Assembly: GCA_037969585.1 (NCBI GenBank)
Contig: JBBKXR010000251.1
Location: 1 to 64,000 of the forward strand
Source of the DNA: JBBKXR01 sp037969585
GTDB taxonomy: Bacteria; Verrucomicrobiota; Verrucomicrobiia; Verrucomicrobiales; DEV007
Length of the DNA stretch: 64,000 nt
Direction: 5' to 3'
Program-made: the position numbers and the translations under genes
In this document: positions 1-8,087 of the stretch, in pieces
Layout of the letters: every line of letters starts with the position of its first letter
How positions within the stretch are numbered: position 1 is the stretch's first letter
Notes under the pieces: model-generated
Databases searched by the model: none
Seen by the model: only the letters and a program-made list of their open reading frames with translations
Told to the model about the DNA's origin: nothing

Positions 1-231
1 GTCGATGCTGGAAGGTTGTCGGTGCCGCAAGTGCTTCGCCAGCGGGTGCGCTACTTTTGCGATGGAGCGGTATTCGGCAGTCAGGAGTTCGTCGAAGGGA
101 TCTTCGACAAAAATCGCGACCGCTTTGGACCCAAGCGTAAGTCGGGAGCGCGCGAGATGCGTGGTGCCGAGTGGGGAGATTTGGCGACCCTGCGGGACCT
201 TCAGCACGCGGTGAAACCTCAACGGAACTAA
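1..231 (+). CDS. REP-associated (IS200-like, Y1) transposase, C-terminal fragment cut by the window edge
   Basis: The frame is open from base 1 and ends at TAA 229-231, giving about 76 residues. The segment RYFCDGAVFGSQEFVEGIF followed by an RFGPKRKSGAR-like basic stretch and a WGDLATLRDL tail resembles the C-terminus of REP-associated tyrosine transposases (RAYT). The catalytic HUH and Tyr parts lie outside the window, so intactness cannot be judged. REP-like repeats occur later in the window (31795, 41454/41508, 44091, 44821), which fits a resident RAYT system. The family call rests on the C-terminal motif only. Confidence 0.7.
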   Translation, partial: VDAGRLSVPQVLRQRVRYFCDGAVFGSQEFVEGIFDKNRDRFGPKRKSGAREMRGAEWGDLATLRDLQHAVKPQRN

Positions 232-334
232 TTGCCCACCAGATCTGACGATCTCGATTAGCGAAATTGATCACCGTGCGCTACGTTGGCGCCCCTTCGG
301 TCGGCAGTCCCGATCGATCGCCCAGCTACCTGCC

Positions 335-1594
335 ATGAGCACCAGCGAAATCCAAAATCCGCCCGAGCCCACACCCGCTCCGTCGACCAGCACCGCATCA
401 GTCCCCGATGCCGGCGGCCACTTTGGATCGTACGGCGGCATGTTTGTTCCGGAAACTTTGATGGCCGCTCTCAGCGAGTTAACGCAGGAATATGAGCGCG
501 CCAAAGCAGACCCAGCGTTTCAGGCCGAGCTCGATCAGCTCCTCTCCGAATACGTCGGACGCCCGACCCCGCTCTACTTTGCCCAACGCTGGTCAGAAAA
601 GCTTGGCGGCGCCAAAGTCTACCTGAAACGCGAGGACCTTCTGCACACCGGCGCGCACAAGATCAACAACGCCATGGGCCAGATTCTGCTCGCCCGCCGG
701 CTTGGCAAAACACGTATCATCGCCGAGACAGGTGCCGGTCAACACGGTGTCGCCACCGCTACCGTCGCCGCGCGCGCAGGAATGGATTGCGTTATCTACA
801 TGGGCGCAGTCGACATGAAGCGCCAGGCACTGAACGTCACCCGCATGCGCCTGCTCGGTGCCGAAGTGCGTGCTGTGCACGCTGGCCAAGCGACGCTCAA
901 GGAGGCGGTCAACGAAGCGATGCGCGACTGGGTCACCAACGTCGGTGACACGCACTACATCCTCGGCAGCGCTCTCGGCTCACACCCTTATCCGATGATG
1001 GTCCGGGACTTCCACCGTGTCATCGGTCTCGAAGCGCGGCGGCAGATTCTTGAACGCGAAGACCGTTTGCCTGACCTGCTGATCGCTTGCGTCGGCGGCG
1101 GCAGCAACTCGATCGGTCTGTTCCACCCATTCCTCGGCGATGAGTCGGTAAAAATGACCGGCGTCGAGGCCGGCGGTCGCGGCATCAAAAATGGCGAACA
1201 TGCCGCCCGATTCCAAGGCGGAAAACTCGGCGTGCTGCAGGGCACCAAGACCTGGTTACTGGCTGACGACGACGGGCAAATTCAGCTGACTCACTCGATT
1301 TCAGCCGGTCTTGACTATGCAGCTGTCGGCCCGGAGCACGCGTATTTAAAGGAGCTGGGCCGCGTCGAATACAACTACGCCACTGACGACGAAGCGCTTG
1401 AGGCGTTTCAGGAACTGAGCCGTATCGAGGGCATCATTCCGGCGCTGGAAAGTTCGCACGCGCTTGCTGAAGTGATCAAGATTGCGCCCACCATGAGCCC
1501 CGATCAGATCATCATTTGCAACCTTTCCGGACGCGGCGACAAAGACGTTGAGCAGGCGGCAAAGTTCATTTTCCCGGAGCAAGCGGAGAACTGA
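335..1594 (+). CDS. trpB: Tryptophan synthase beta chain
   Basis: Catalyses the PLP-dependent condensation of indole with serine to give tryptophan, normally in complex with TrpA in the cytoplasm. The 419-residue product is full length. KREDLLHTGAHKINN (residues 98-112) places the PLP Schiff-base lysine at about K109, and GGGSNSIG is the phosphate-binding loop. A proline/serine/threonine-rich extension of about 25 residues precedes the conserved GGHFGSYGGMFVPE start of the fold. The ATG at 335 is the first good start. No trpA is adjacent; trpC lies 20 kb away on the other strand, so trp genes are dispersed here. Confidence 0.97.
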   Translation: MSTSEIQNPPEPTPAPSTSTASVPDAGGHFGSYGGMFVPETLMAALSELTQEYERAKADPAFQAELDQLLSEYVGRPTPLYFAQRWSEKLGGAKVYLKREDLLHTGAHKINNAMGQILLARRLGKTRIIAETGAGQHGVATATVAARAGMDCVIYMGAVDMKRQALNVTRMRLLGAEVRAVHAGQATLKEAVNEAMRDWVTNVGDTHYILGSALGSHPYPMMVRDFHRVIGLEARRQILEREDRLPDLLIACVGGGSNSIGLFHPFLGDESVKMTGVEAGGRGIKNGEHAARFQGGKLGVLQGTKTWLLADDDGQIQLTHSISAGLDYAAVGPEHAYLKELGRVEYNYATDDEALEAFQELSRIEGIIPALESSHALAEVIKIAPTMSPDQIIICNLSGRGDKDVEQAAKFIFPEQAEN

Positions 1595-1744
1595 AGCACT
1601 CTTCGACACTCCGATTCTGCTTAGTTTTGATGCTCGCTTGTCCTAAACTGACAATCTTGCGGAGCGACTTTGTTTGACAGGGTCAGCACTGTCTTTTAAA
1701 CGATAAAGTCCCCCCGCACCTCCTTGATTCGCGGGATTCTGCCG

Positions 1745-2302
1745 ATGGCTTATCGCGTGTTCATATTTCTGCTGTTGATGTCGACCTGGGTGGTGTTCTC
1801 TGGTCAATTCGACGCCATGCACCTGACACTCGGTGTGTTGTCGTCGGCTTTCGTCACAGCGATTTCGGCGGACCTGCTTTTTGCCAAGCGGAGCACAGGC
1901 ATCGGCACCCGCCTCGCTGAGGGCATTAAGCTGGCGATTTACCTCGCGTGGCTGCTCTGGCAGATAGTACTGGCCAACTTTCACCTGCTGCGCCTGTCAT
2001 TGCTGCCCGGCGGCATGAAGGATGTCGATCCGGCGATCGTCAAATTTCGCACCGCCCTGAAATCCGACTTCGCCCGCTATCTACTGGCCAATTCGATCAC
2101 GCTCACGCCGGGCACTATCACGGTAAAAATTCTCGGCGACGAGTTTTACGTTCACTCGATCAGTAAACTCAGCACCGACGGACTCGACGGTCGCATGGAA
2201 CAGTTCATCGCTTGGATTTTTGAGGATGAAGTCGAAGCGCGCGCAGCCTACGAAGATTCCCCGAAGAACAGCGAACCGGAGGACGCCGGCGCGGAAGCCT
2301 GA
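1745..2302 (+). CDS. mrpE: Na+/H+ antiporter subunit E (MrpE/MnhE-like)
   Basis: Small membrane subunit of a multisubunit cation/proton antiporter. The 185-residue product has N-terminal membrane segments (FLLLMSTWVVFSGQF and following) and the family signature LLANSITLTPGTITV in the second half. An in-frame TTG at 1724 would add seven residues, but ATG 1745 begins a typical MrpE N-terminus and is preferred. It opens the operon 1745-9894, and the next gene starts 12 bases downstream. The acidic C-terminal tail looks dispensable. Confidence 0.9.
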   Translation: MAYRVFIFLLLMSTWVVFSGQFDAMHLTLGVLSSAFVTAISADLLFAKRSTGIGTRLAEGIKLAIYLAWLLWQIVLANFHLLRLSLLPGGMKDVDPAIVKFRTALKSDFARYLLANSITLTPGTITVKILGDEFYVHSISKLSTDGLDGRMEQFIAWIFEDEVEARAAYEDSPKNSEPEDAGAEA

Positions 2303-2314
2303 CGACCAAGAGCG

Positions 2315-2647
2315 ATGGACGACTTTTTTCGAGCTACAGGTATCGTGCTGATGCTACTGATGATTCCGGTTTTCTACCGCATGGTCGCCGGTCCAACGGC
2401 GATCGATCGCATCGTCGCGACCAACATCATCGGCACTAAGACGGCGGTGCTGTTGGTGGTCATCGGCACCTTGTTTCACAGCGTGGAGATGTTCGTCGAC
2501 TTCGCTCTGGCCTACGCGCTGCTAAACTTCATCGGCAGCTTGGCGGCTGCACGCTACTTCGCAAAAACCGAACCGTCCGGAAGCAGCCTTGATCCTGCCG
2601 CCACGGTCGACATCACGGCAAAAACGACTGGAGGCAGCGATAAATGA
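2315..2647 (+). CDS. mrpF: Na+/H+ antiporter subunit F (MrpF/MnhF-like)
   Basis: A 110-residue protein with three predicted membrane helices. The conserved core YRMVAGPTAIDRIVATNIIG, slightly shifted from the N-terminus, is diagnostic for MrpF. Its stop overlaps the next gene's start by four bases (ATGA at 2644), so translation is probably coupled. MrpF is an accessory subunit needed for assembly of the Mrp complex. Order E-F-G is the usual one. Confidence 0.92.
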   Translation: MDDFFRATGIVLMLLMIPVFYRMVAGPTAIDRIVATNIIGTKTAVLLVVIGTLFHSVEMFVDFALAYALLNFIGSLAAARYFAKTEPSGSSLDPAATVDITAKTTGGSDK

Positions 2648-3039
2648 TCGCCGCCATCGCCATCGCCCTGATCGTTCTCGGGCTGCTGTTTTTCCTTGGT
2701 GCGGTGGTCGGCATGGTTCGCTTTCCCGACTTCTACACGCGCATGCATGCCGCAGGCAAAGGCGACACACTGTCGAGCCTGCTGGTGGTGCTCGGCTTCG
2801 CGCTCTACCAACTCGACGCCGGCGATTGGGATCGATCGCACTGGTTGGTGGCACTTAAATTGCTGGCCATTTGCGCCTTCATCATGATCACCAGTCCGAC
2901 CAGCACCCATGCATTGATGAACGCCGGCTACGAAGACGGCTGCGTGCCCAAGATCGGCAGCGGCGGCAACGCACTGGCCGATCTCGCCGACGAAAACAAC
3001 GACCGAGACAGCGATAGGGAGGGTGACGTCGAGGCATGA
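2644..3039 (+). CDS. mrpG: Na+/H+ antiporter subunit G (MrpG/MnhG-like)
   Basis: A 131-residue protein with three membrane helices. The motif MVRFPDFYTRMHAAGKGDTL is the MrpG signature. The family is usually about 100-120 residues; this one has a hydrophilic acidic tail (ALADLADENNDRDSDREGDVEA). It overlaps the genes on both sides by four bases (ATGA), consistent with coupled translation in one operon. Confidence 0.93.
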   Translation: MIAAIAIALIVLGLLFFLGAVVGMVRFPDFYTRMHAAGKGDTLSSLLVVLGFALYQLDAGDWDRSHWLVALKLLAICAFIMITSPTSTHALMNAGYEDGCVPKIGSGGNALADLADENNDRDSDREGDVEA

Positions 3040-3281
3040 TCCCATCGTTCGACATCATCCTACTGATTTTGCTGGTGGTCACTGCCATCGTCTCTCTCCG
3101 CGTTCGTGACCTGCTCAGCGCGACCATGATTTTTGGCGTCTACAGTTTTTTAATCTGCCTGCTCTGGGCGGAAATGGGTGCCGTCGATGTCGCCTTCACG
3201 GAAGCCTCCGTCGGCGCGGGAGTCAGTGCGGTATTCCTCATCGCCACCGTTTTTAACACCTCACGAAATTCTTCGGACTGA
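3036..3281 (+). CDS. DUF4040 / MbhD-like membrane subunit (part of MrpA in other organisms)
   Basis: An 81-residue protein with three membrane helices. RDLLSATMIFGVYSFLICLLWAEMG and VAFTEASVGAGVS are features of the DUF4040 domain, which forms the C-terminal part of full-length MrpA or stands alone as MbhD in membrane-bound hydrogenase clusters. Its place between MrpG and an MbhE/MrpB gene shows that MrpA is split into separate polypeptides in this organism. Confidence 0.88.
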   Translation: MIPSFDIILLILLVVTAIVSLRVRDLLSATMIFGVYSFLICLLWAEMGAVDVAFTEASVGAGVSAVFLIATVFNTSRNSSD

Positions 3282-3294
3282 ATAGAAAACGGTC

Positions 3295-4071
3295 ATGAAA
3301 TTTTTCGCTCTACTCGCCGTCAGCGTAACTTGGTGTTTGCTGATTTACGCGGCTCGGGATTTCCCCGACTTCGCCGTTCCGGATTCGCCCGCCAACGGCG
3401 GCAAGGTGTCCAACTACTTCCTGGAGAAGACCGAAGAGAATAGCCACGTGCCCAATGTGGTTACGGCAGTGCTGGCCGACTATCGAGGTTATGACACCAT
3501 GTTCGAAACGGTAGTCATTTTCACTGCCGGCATCGCCATCATGGCCATTCTGCGCATGACGCCTGGCGGCAGCACGGGCAGTGGCGCTCTGCCGCCCGCT
3601 GTGCCGCGTCGCAAGCGCACTTTCGACGGATCGGAGCTGATCGTCAGCGGAACCTGCAAATTGCTCATCCCTATCATCCAGCTGTTCGCACTCTACGTCA
3701 TCGCTCACGGGCATCACAGCCCGGGCGGCGGCTTCCAAGGCGGCGTCATTCTCGGCGCGAGCTTTATCCTGCTTGCGATCTCCCGCAATCTCGACGCCGC
3801 GCTGCAGCGCCTTTCCGAAAAGCGCTATCTGATGCTGGCCAGCGTCGGCGTTTTGATCTACGCCGGCATCGGCGTGATGAGCCTGCTGCTCGGCGCTAAC
3901 TTTCTCGACTACGGCATCCTCAGTCAGATCCTGCCGGCCACCGACGCGGCGATGGCCCGTTCTCATAGTATGCTCGGCGTCGAGGTCGGCGTCGCATTCA
4001 CAGTTTCGGCGATCATGTTCGCCATCTACGCCAACCTTTCCACCGCCGGCGAACTCAAAAACGGGCTCTGA
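3295..4071 (+). CDS. mrpB: MbhE-MnhB fusion-type antiporter subunit (MrpB-like)
   Basis: A 258-residue protein. Residues 1-90 contain an N-terminal membrane anchor, a periplasmic stretch and the segment YDTMFETVVIFTAGIAIMAILR, resembling MbhE (the last part of MrpA). Residues about 105-258 are a MnhB domain with AHGHHSPGGGFQGGVILGASF, the strong MrpB signature. So the C-terminal MrpA module and MrpB are joined in one chain. It sits 13 bases after the DUF4040 gene. Confidence 0.9.
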   Translation: MKFFALLAVSVTWCLLIYAARDFPDFAVPDSPANGGKVSNYFLEKTEENSHVPNVVTAVLADYRGYDTMFETVVIFTAGIAIMAILRMTPGGSTGSGALPPAVPRRKRTFDGSELIVSGTCKLLIPIIQLFALYVIAHGHHSPGGGFQGGVILGASFILLAISRNLDAALQRLSEKRYLMLASVGVLIYAGIGVMSLLLGANFLDYGILSQILPATDAAMARSHSMLGVEVGVAFTVSAIMFAIYANLSTAGELKNGL

Positions 4072-4091
4072 TTTTTTGGCTACCTGAAGCA

Positions 4092-4568
4092 ATGCAAGAA
4101 TTTCTGCAACAGACCATCGTCGCCAATTTCAATTATTGGATTTATGTGACGCTGATGATGATCGGCCTGTATGCGATGATCTCGAAAAATAATCTGATCA
4201 AGAAATTGATCGGTATGTCGATTTTTCAAACAGCGATTATCCTGTTCTACGTATCGCTGTCCGTGAAGGGCACGACCGACGAGGTCAGCATCCCGATCAT
4301 TCACCATCATCAAGAGGAAGCGGAGCACGCGGATCACGGTGGCGAGAAAAAAGGGGCCGCGGCGGCTCACCACGAGCCGCACGCCATCGATCCCACGAAG
4401 TACGCCAATCCCCTGCCGCACGTTCTCATGCTGACCGCCATCGTCGTCGGCGTCGCCATTCTGGGTGTCGCGCTGGCGGTCTCGCAATTGCTCTATAAAG
4501 ATTACGGCACGCTGGAAGAGAGCGAAATCCTTGCCGCAATCAAAGAACTGCCGTCCGACCATGGCTGA
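4092..4568 (+). CDS. mrpC: Na+/H+ antiporter subunit C (NuoK-like)
   Basis: A 158-residue homologue of NuoK. Three membrane helices are visible, with GLYAMISKNNLIKKLIGMSIFQTAIILFY as the NuoK/MrpC core. Between helices 2 and 3 there is an enlarged hydrophilic loop rich in His, Glu and Lys (about residues 74-115), which is longer than usual and could bind metal or protons. The stop overlaps the start of mrpD by eight bases (4561-4568). Confidence 0.92.
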   Translation: MQEFLQQTIVANFNYWIYVTLMMIGLYAMISKNNLIKKLIGMSIFQTAIILFYVSLSVKGTTDEVSIPIIHHHQEEAEHADHGGEKKGAAAAHHEPHAIDPTKYANPLPHVLMLTAIVVGVAILGVALAVSQLLYKDYGTLEESEILAAIKELPSDHG

Positions 4569-6129
4569 GCATCTCCCCGTCATCGTGCTGTTGGTGCCCC
4601 TGTTCGCGGCACTGATCAATGCCCTCGCCGGTTCCGCCGACGAGCGGGTCGGTTTTCCGCTTACCGTCGCGGCCTTAACCGCGTCGCTGGCCAGTGCTGT
4701 AGTGCTGCTGTTGCATGTCGTCGCCGAGGGGCCGATTTCTTATTTCCTCGGCGGCTGGGATCAGATCTCGGGCATTGGCATCGAGCTGCGTATCGATACC
4801 CTGAACGGTCTCGTGCTGGTGACCGTTGCCGCCGTTGGTCTGCTCACGGCGATTTACTCCTGCCAACGGGTGCCCGAGGACACCCCCGGACGAGTGGCAA
4901 ATTTTTACACGCTCTACCTGCTGCTGTGCACCGGCCTGATGGGCATGACCGTCACCGCCGACGCCTTTAACCTCTTCGTCCTGATCGAGATTGCATCCCT
5001 GACCAGCTACGGACTGATCGCCATGGGCAGCTCGAAGCGCGGCACTTACGCCGCGTTTAATTACATCATCATGGGCACGATCGGCGCGTCGTTTTATCTG
5101 CTCGGTGTCGGCTACCTTTACATCGCCACCGGCACGCTCGACATGAGCGACATTCACGCCACTATCATCACCGAGGGGCTGTCCGACTCGCCATCGATTC
5201 TGGTCGCGTTCGTGCTGATCACCATCGGTGTGTGGATCAAGATGGCATTTTTTCCACTCTACGGCTGGCTGCCAAATGCCTACACTTTCGCGCCCTCGAC
5301 CACCAGCGCGATCCTCGCACCACTGATGACCAAGGTGTCGATCTACGTGATGATCCGCATCATGCTGACCGTATTCGGCAGCGAGTATGTGTTCGAGCAA
5401 CTCGGCTGGAGCCGACTCATCGTCGCCCTGGCCACAATCGCGATAGTCGCCGGATCAGTGCTCGCGCTGGCGCAGAAGAAACTTAAAAAAATGCTCTGCT
5501 ACCTGATCGTCGCCGAGGTCGGTTACATGGTCGGCGGCGTCTGGCTGGCCGATCACAACGGTCTGGTCGGTTCGGTGTATCACATCATCAGCGACGCCTT
5601 CATGACGCTGTGCTTGTTCCTCGCGGCCGGCATATTTTTCCGCCGCCTTGGCAGTCACTACATCGATGAGCTCGGCGGCATGTTCAGTAAAATGCCGGTC
5701 ACCATGGCCGCCTTCGCGGTCGGCGCTCTGGCGATGATCGGTATCCCGCCGACCTGCGGATTTTTCAGCAAATGGTACCTCATTCAGGGCGGCATCGCTT
5801 CCGGCCATTGGGAATACGTCGTTGCGCTGCTGTTCTCCAGCCTCGTCAATGCTGTGCTGTTTTTCCGCATCTTCGAAGTCGCCTTGTTCGGCAGCAAACC
5901 CGCCGAAGGTCACGGCCACTCGGATGATCACGGCAATGATCACGCCGAACCGGTGAAGATTGACGAAGCGCGTCCGGCCACCCTGATCCCGCTGGTCGCA
6001 ACGGCGGCGATCATCATTTTACTCGGCGTGTTCAACGGCAAAATCATCGACATCATTCAATTAACCATTCCGGCAGGCAGCATCGAAATCCCCGCCGGAA
6101 CGATGAGTGGACACGCCGCGCCGAAGTAA
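4561..6129 (+). CDS. mrpD: Na+/H+ antiporter subunit D, proton-pumping NuoN/M-like
   Basis: A 522-residue polytopic membrane protein of the proton-conducting transporter family. The start is ATG 4561 (MAEHLPVIVLLVPLF), which overlaps mrpC; upstream in-frame codons would lie inside mrpC. Channel residues are visible: the helix-5 glutamate in LFVLIEIASLTSYG, the lysine in GVWIKMAFFPLYGWLPNAY and a lysine in LMTKVSIYVMIR. A His/Asp-rich loop (GHGHSDDHGNDH) lies near the C-terminus. It is the first of three large antiporter-like subunits in this operon. Confidence 0.93.
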   Translation: MAEHLPVIVLLVPLFAALINALAGSADERVGFPLTVAALTASLASAVVLLLHVVAEGPISYFLGGWDQISGIGIELRIDTLNGLVLVTVAAVGLLTAIYSCQRVPEDTPGRVANFYTLYLLLCTGLMGMTVTADAFNLFVLIEIASLTSYGLIAMGSSKRGTYAAFNYIIMGTIGASFYLLGVGYLYIATGTLDMSDIHATIITEGLSDSPSILVAFVLITIGVWIKMAFFPLYGWLPNAYTFAPSTTSAILAPLMTKVSIYVMIRIMLTVFGSEYVFEQLGWSRLIVALATIAIVAGSVLALAQKKLKKMLCYLIVAEVGYMVGGVWLADHNGLVGSVYHIISDAFMTLCLFLAAGIFFRRLGSHYIDELGGMFSKMPVTMAAFAVGALAMIGIPPTCGFFSKWYLIQGGIASGHWEYVVALLFSSLVNAVLFFRIFEVALFGSKPAEGHGHSDDHGNDHAEPVKIDEARPATLIPLVATAAIIILLGVFNGKIIDIIQLTIPAGSIEIPAGTMSGHAAPK

Positions 6130-6140
6130 GTGACCTGACC

Positions 6141-7670
6141 ATGGAAAACGAAGTCCACAGCTGGGTGCCTCTGCTCGCTTTTTTGACGCCGCTCCTGGCG
6201 GTGCTGCCGATCCTTATATTCCGCCGCGAAACGATGTTGCGCGACGGCAGCACCATCGCCGCCGGCATTGTCATGCTCTGCCTGGTGGTGTCGATGCTGG
6301 GCGACGTCAGCGCCGGCAAAATCATCACCTGTCACCTGTTCGATCTGGTCCCTAACGTACCGCTGGAGTTTCGCATCGATGGATTGGGCATGCTGTTTGC
6401 GTTGGTCGCTTCGTTTCTGTGGATCCCGACTTCGTTCTACGGCTTCGGCTACATGCGCGGACTCAAGGAACACTCGCAAACCCGTTTCTTCGCGTTCTTC
6501 GCCGTGTCGCTGTCAGCCACGATCGGTGTCGCCTTCGCCGGCAATCTGCTGACGATGTATCTGTTCTACGAAATGCTTTCGCTGGCGACTTTTCCGCTGG
6601 TCACGCATCACCAGGACAAGGAAGCCCGCAGCGGTGGCCGCACCTATCTCAGCCACTTGCTCGGCACCTCGGTGGCCTTTGCATTGCCCGCGCTGATTTG
6701 GTGCTACGTCGCTGGCGGCGGCGCTGACGGCATGAATTTCTCCGACGGCGGTTTCCTCAGTGCCGACCTCGGCCCGACCGGCGGCGTCGTTTTGTTGCTC
6801 CTGTTCGCGTTCGGATTTTCCAAGGCCGGCATGATGCCCTTTCACTCCTGGCTGCCCGGCGCGATGGTCGCACCGACGCCGGTCTCAGCCCTGCTGCACG
6901 CCGTCGCCGTGGTCAAAGTCGGTGTCTTCTGCGTGCTGCGCGTGGTCACCGGCGTGTTCGGCGTCGATCTGCTCGGTCGTGGCGAAGGCGGCCTCGACAT
7001 CGGCATCACACTCGCCTGGGTGGCCGCATTCACCGTCATCGTCTCGTCGCTGATCGCCCTGACCCAGGACAACCTGAAACGACGCCTCGCCTTTTCGACC
7101 ATCGGCCAGCTTTCATACATCATTCTCGGTGCGGCACTCGCCACCAAGCTATCGGTCAGCGGTAGCATGTTGCACATCGCCGCCCACGCCGTCGGCAAGA
7201 TCACTCTGTTCTATTGCGCCGGCGCGATCTTCGTCGCCACCGGCAAAAAATACATCAGTCAGATGTCCGGGCTCGGCAAAACCATGCCGTTCACTTTCGG
7301 CGCGTTCTTCCTCGGTTCGCTGAGCGTCATCGGTCTACCGCCGACATTTGGCTTGATCAGCAAATTTCACCTCGTCATGGGCACCGCCGAAGCCGGCGAA
7401 AAAGTCCTGCTGGTGGTATTCCTGGTCAGCACCATTCTTAACGCCGCGTATTTCCTGCCGATCGTGTTTCGCGCCTTTTTCCCGAAAAACGACCAACTTC
7501 CCGACGGCGAAACCGCCCCCAAGTTCTCGTGGTCTGCGGTGCGCGAAGCTCCCCTGATGTGCGTCGTGCCGCTGGCGCTGACCGCGTTCCTTTCCGTCTT
7601 CCTGTTCTTCGGCAGCGGTTTTTTGCGCGAGCTGGTCGCTACCTTTGTCGATCCTCTGTTCCCGAAGTAA
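6141..7670 (+). CDS. Second proton-conducting antiporter subunit (NuoL/M-like, MrpA/D family)
   Basis: A 509-residue membrane protein. Conserved channel elements include LFYEMLSLATFPLVTHH (helix-5 Glu), FSKAGMMPFHSWLPGAMVAP (helix-7 Lys and the MPFHxWLP motif) and HAVAVVKVGVFCVLR (helix-8 Lys). It starts 12 bases after mrpD and ends 10 bases before the next gene. With the DUF4040 and MbhE pieces it may replace the N-terminal part of MrpA, but it could equally be a duplicated MrpD. Confidence 0.88.
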   Translation: MENEVHSWVPLLAFLTPLLAVLPILIFRRETMLRDGSTIAAGIVMLCLVVSMLGDVSAGKIITCHLFDLVPNVPLEFRIDGLGMLFALVASFLWIPTSFYGFGYMRGLKEHSQTRFFAFFAVSLSATIGVAFAGNLLTMYLFYEMLSLATFPLVTHHQDKEARSGGRTYLSHLLGTSVAFALPALIWCYVAGGGADGMNFSDGGFLSADLGPTGGVVLLLLFAFGFSKAGMMPFHSWLPGAMVAPTPVSALLHAVAVVKVGVFCVLRVVTGVFGVDLLGRGEGGLDIGITLAWVAAFTVIVSSLIALTQDNLKRRLAFSTIGQLSYIILGAALATKLSVSGSMLHIAAHAVGKITLFYCAGAIFVATGKKYISQMSGLGKTMPFTFGAFFLGSLSVIGLPPTFGLISKFHLVMGTAEAGEKVLLVVFLVSTILNAAYFLPIVFRAFFPKNDQLPDGETAPKFSWSAVREAPLMCVVPLALTAFLSVFLFFGSGFLRELVATFVDPLFPK

Positions 7671-7679
7671 TCCCCTTTC

Positions 7680-8087
7680 ATGACTTCCGACACCACCAAG
7701 GATGAAAAGAAGGAGTTCGACTGGTTCGATCGCCCGAAGTCGCGTCGCTTTCTCTGGAAGCTGCTGTGGGGCGCCTGCATCGTCACCGTTCTGCTCGAGA
7801 TCCCGCTGATCCTCGCCCACAAACGGCACAGCCATTTCGAAAAACACGGTGAGGCCGCCATTCACGGCGATGCCGAACACGCCGCCGACGCCGTCAACGC
7901 TACCGCCCACCACGTGCCCACCTTCGATGGCTGGTGGTTTTTTTATCCCTTACTTGGATTCGTCGGCTGCGCGCTGATGATTCTCGCCGCCAAGGGGCTC
8001 GGTTTTGTTTTGAAAAAGACCGAAGACTATTACGGCGACGACGAGGAAACAACTCTACCGGAGGACATCGATGAATCCCTTCGCTGA
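7680..8087 (+). CDS. Small membrane protein of the antiporter operon, unknown function
   Basis: A 135-residue protein with a charged N-terminus, one helix at about 28-47, a His-rich soluble loop (HKRHSHFEKHGEAAIHGDAEHAAD) and a second helix at about 83-105. I do not recognise a named family. Its position between two antiporter subunits and its 17-base overlap with the following gene argue that it is a genuine operon member, probably an accessory or stabilising subunit. The His-rich loop echoes those in the mrpC and mrpD products. Confidence 0.75.
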   Translation: MTSDTTKDEKKEFDWFDRPKSRRFLWKLLWGACIVTVLLEIPLILAHKRHSHFEKHGEAAIHGDAEHAADAVNATAHHVPTFDGWWFFYPLLGFVGCALMILAAKGLGFVLKKTEDYYGDDEETTLPEDIDESLR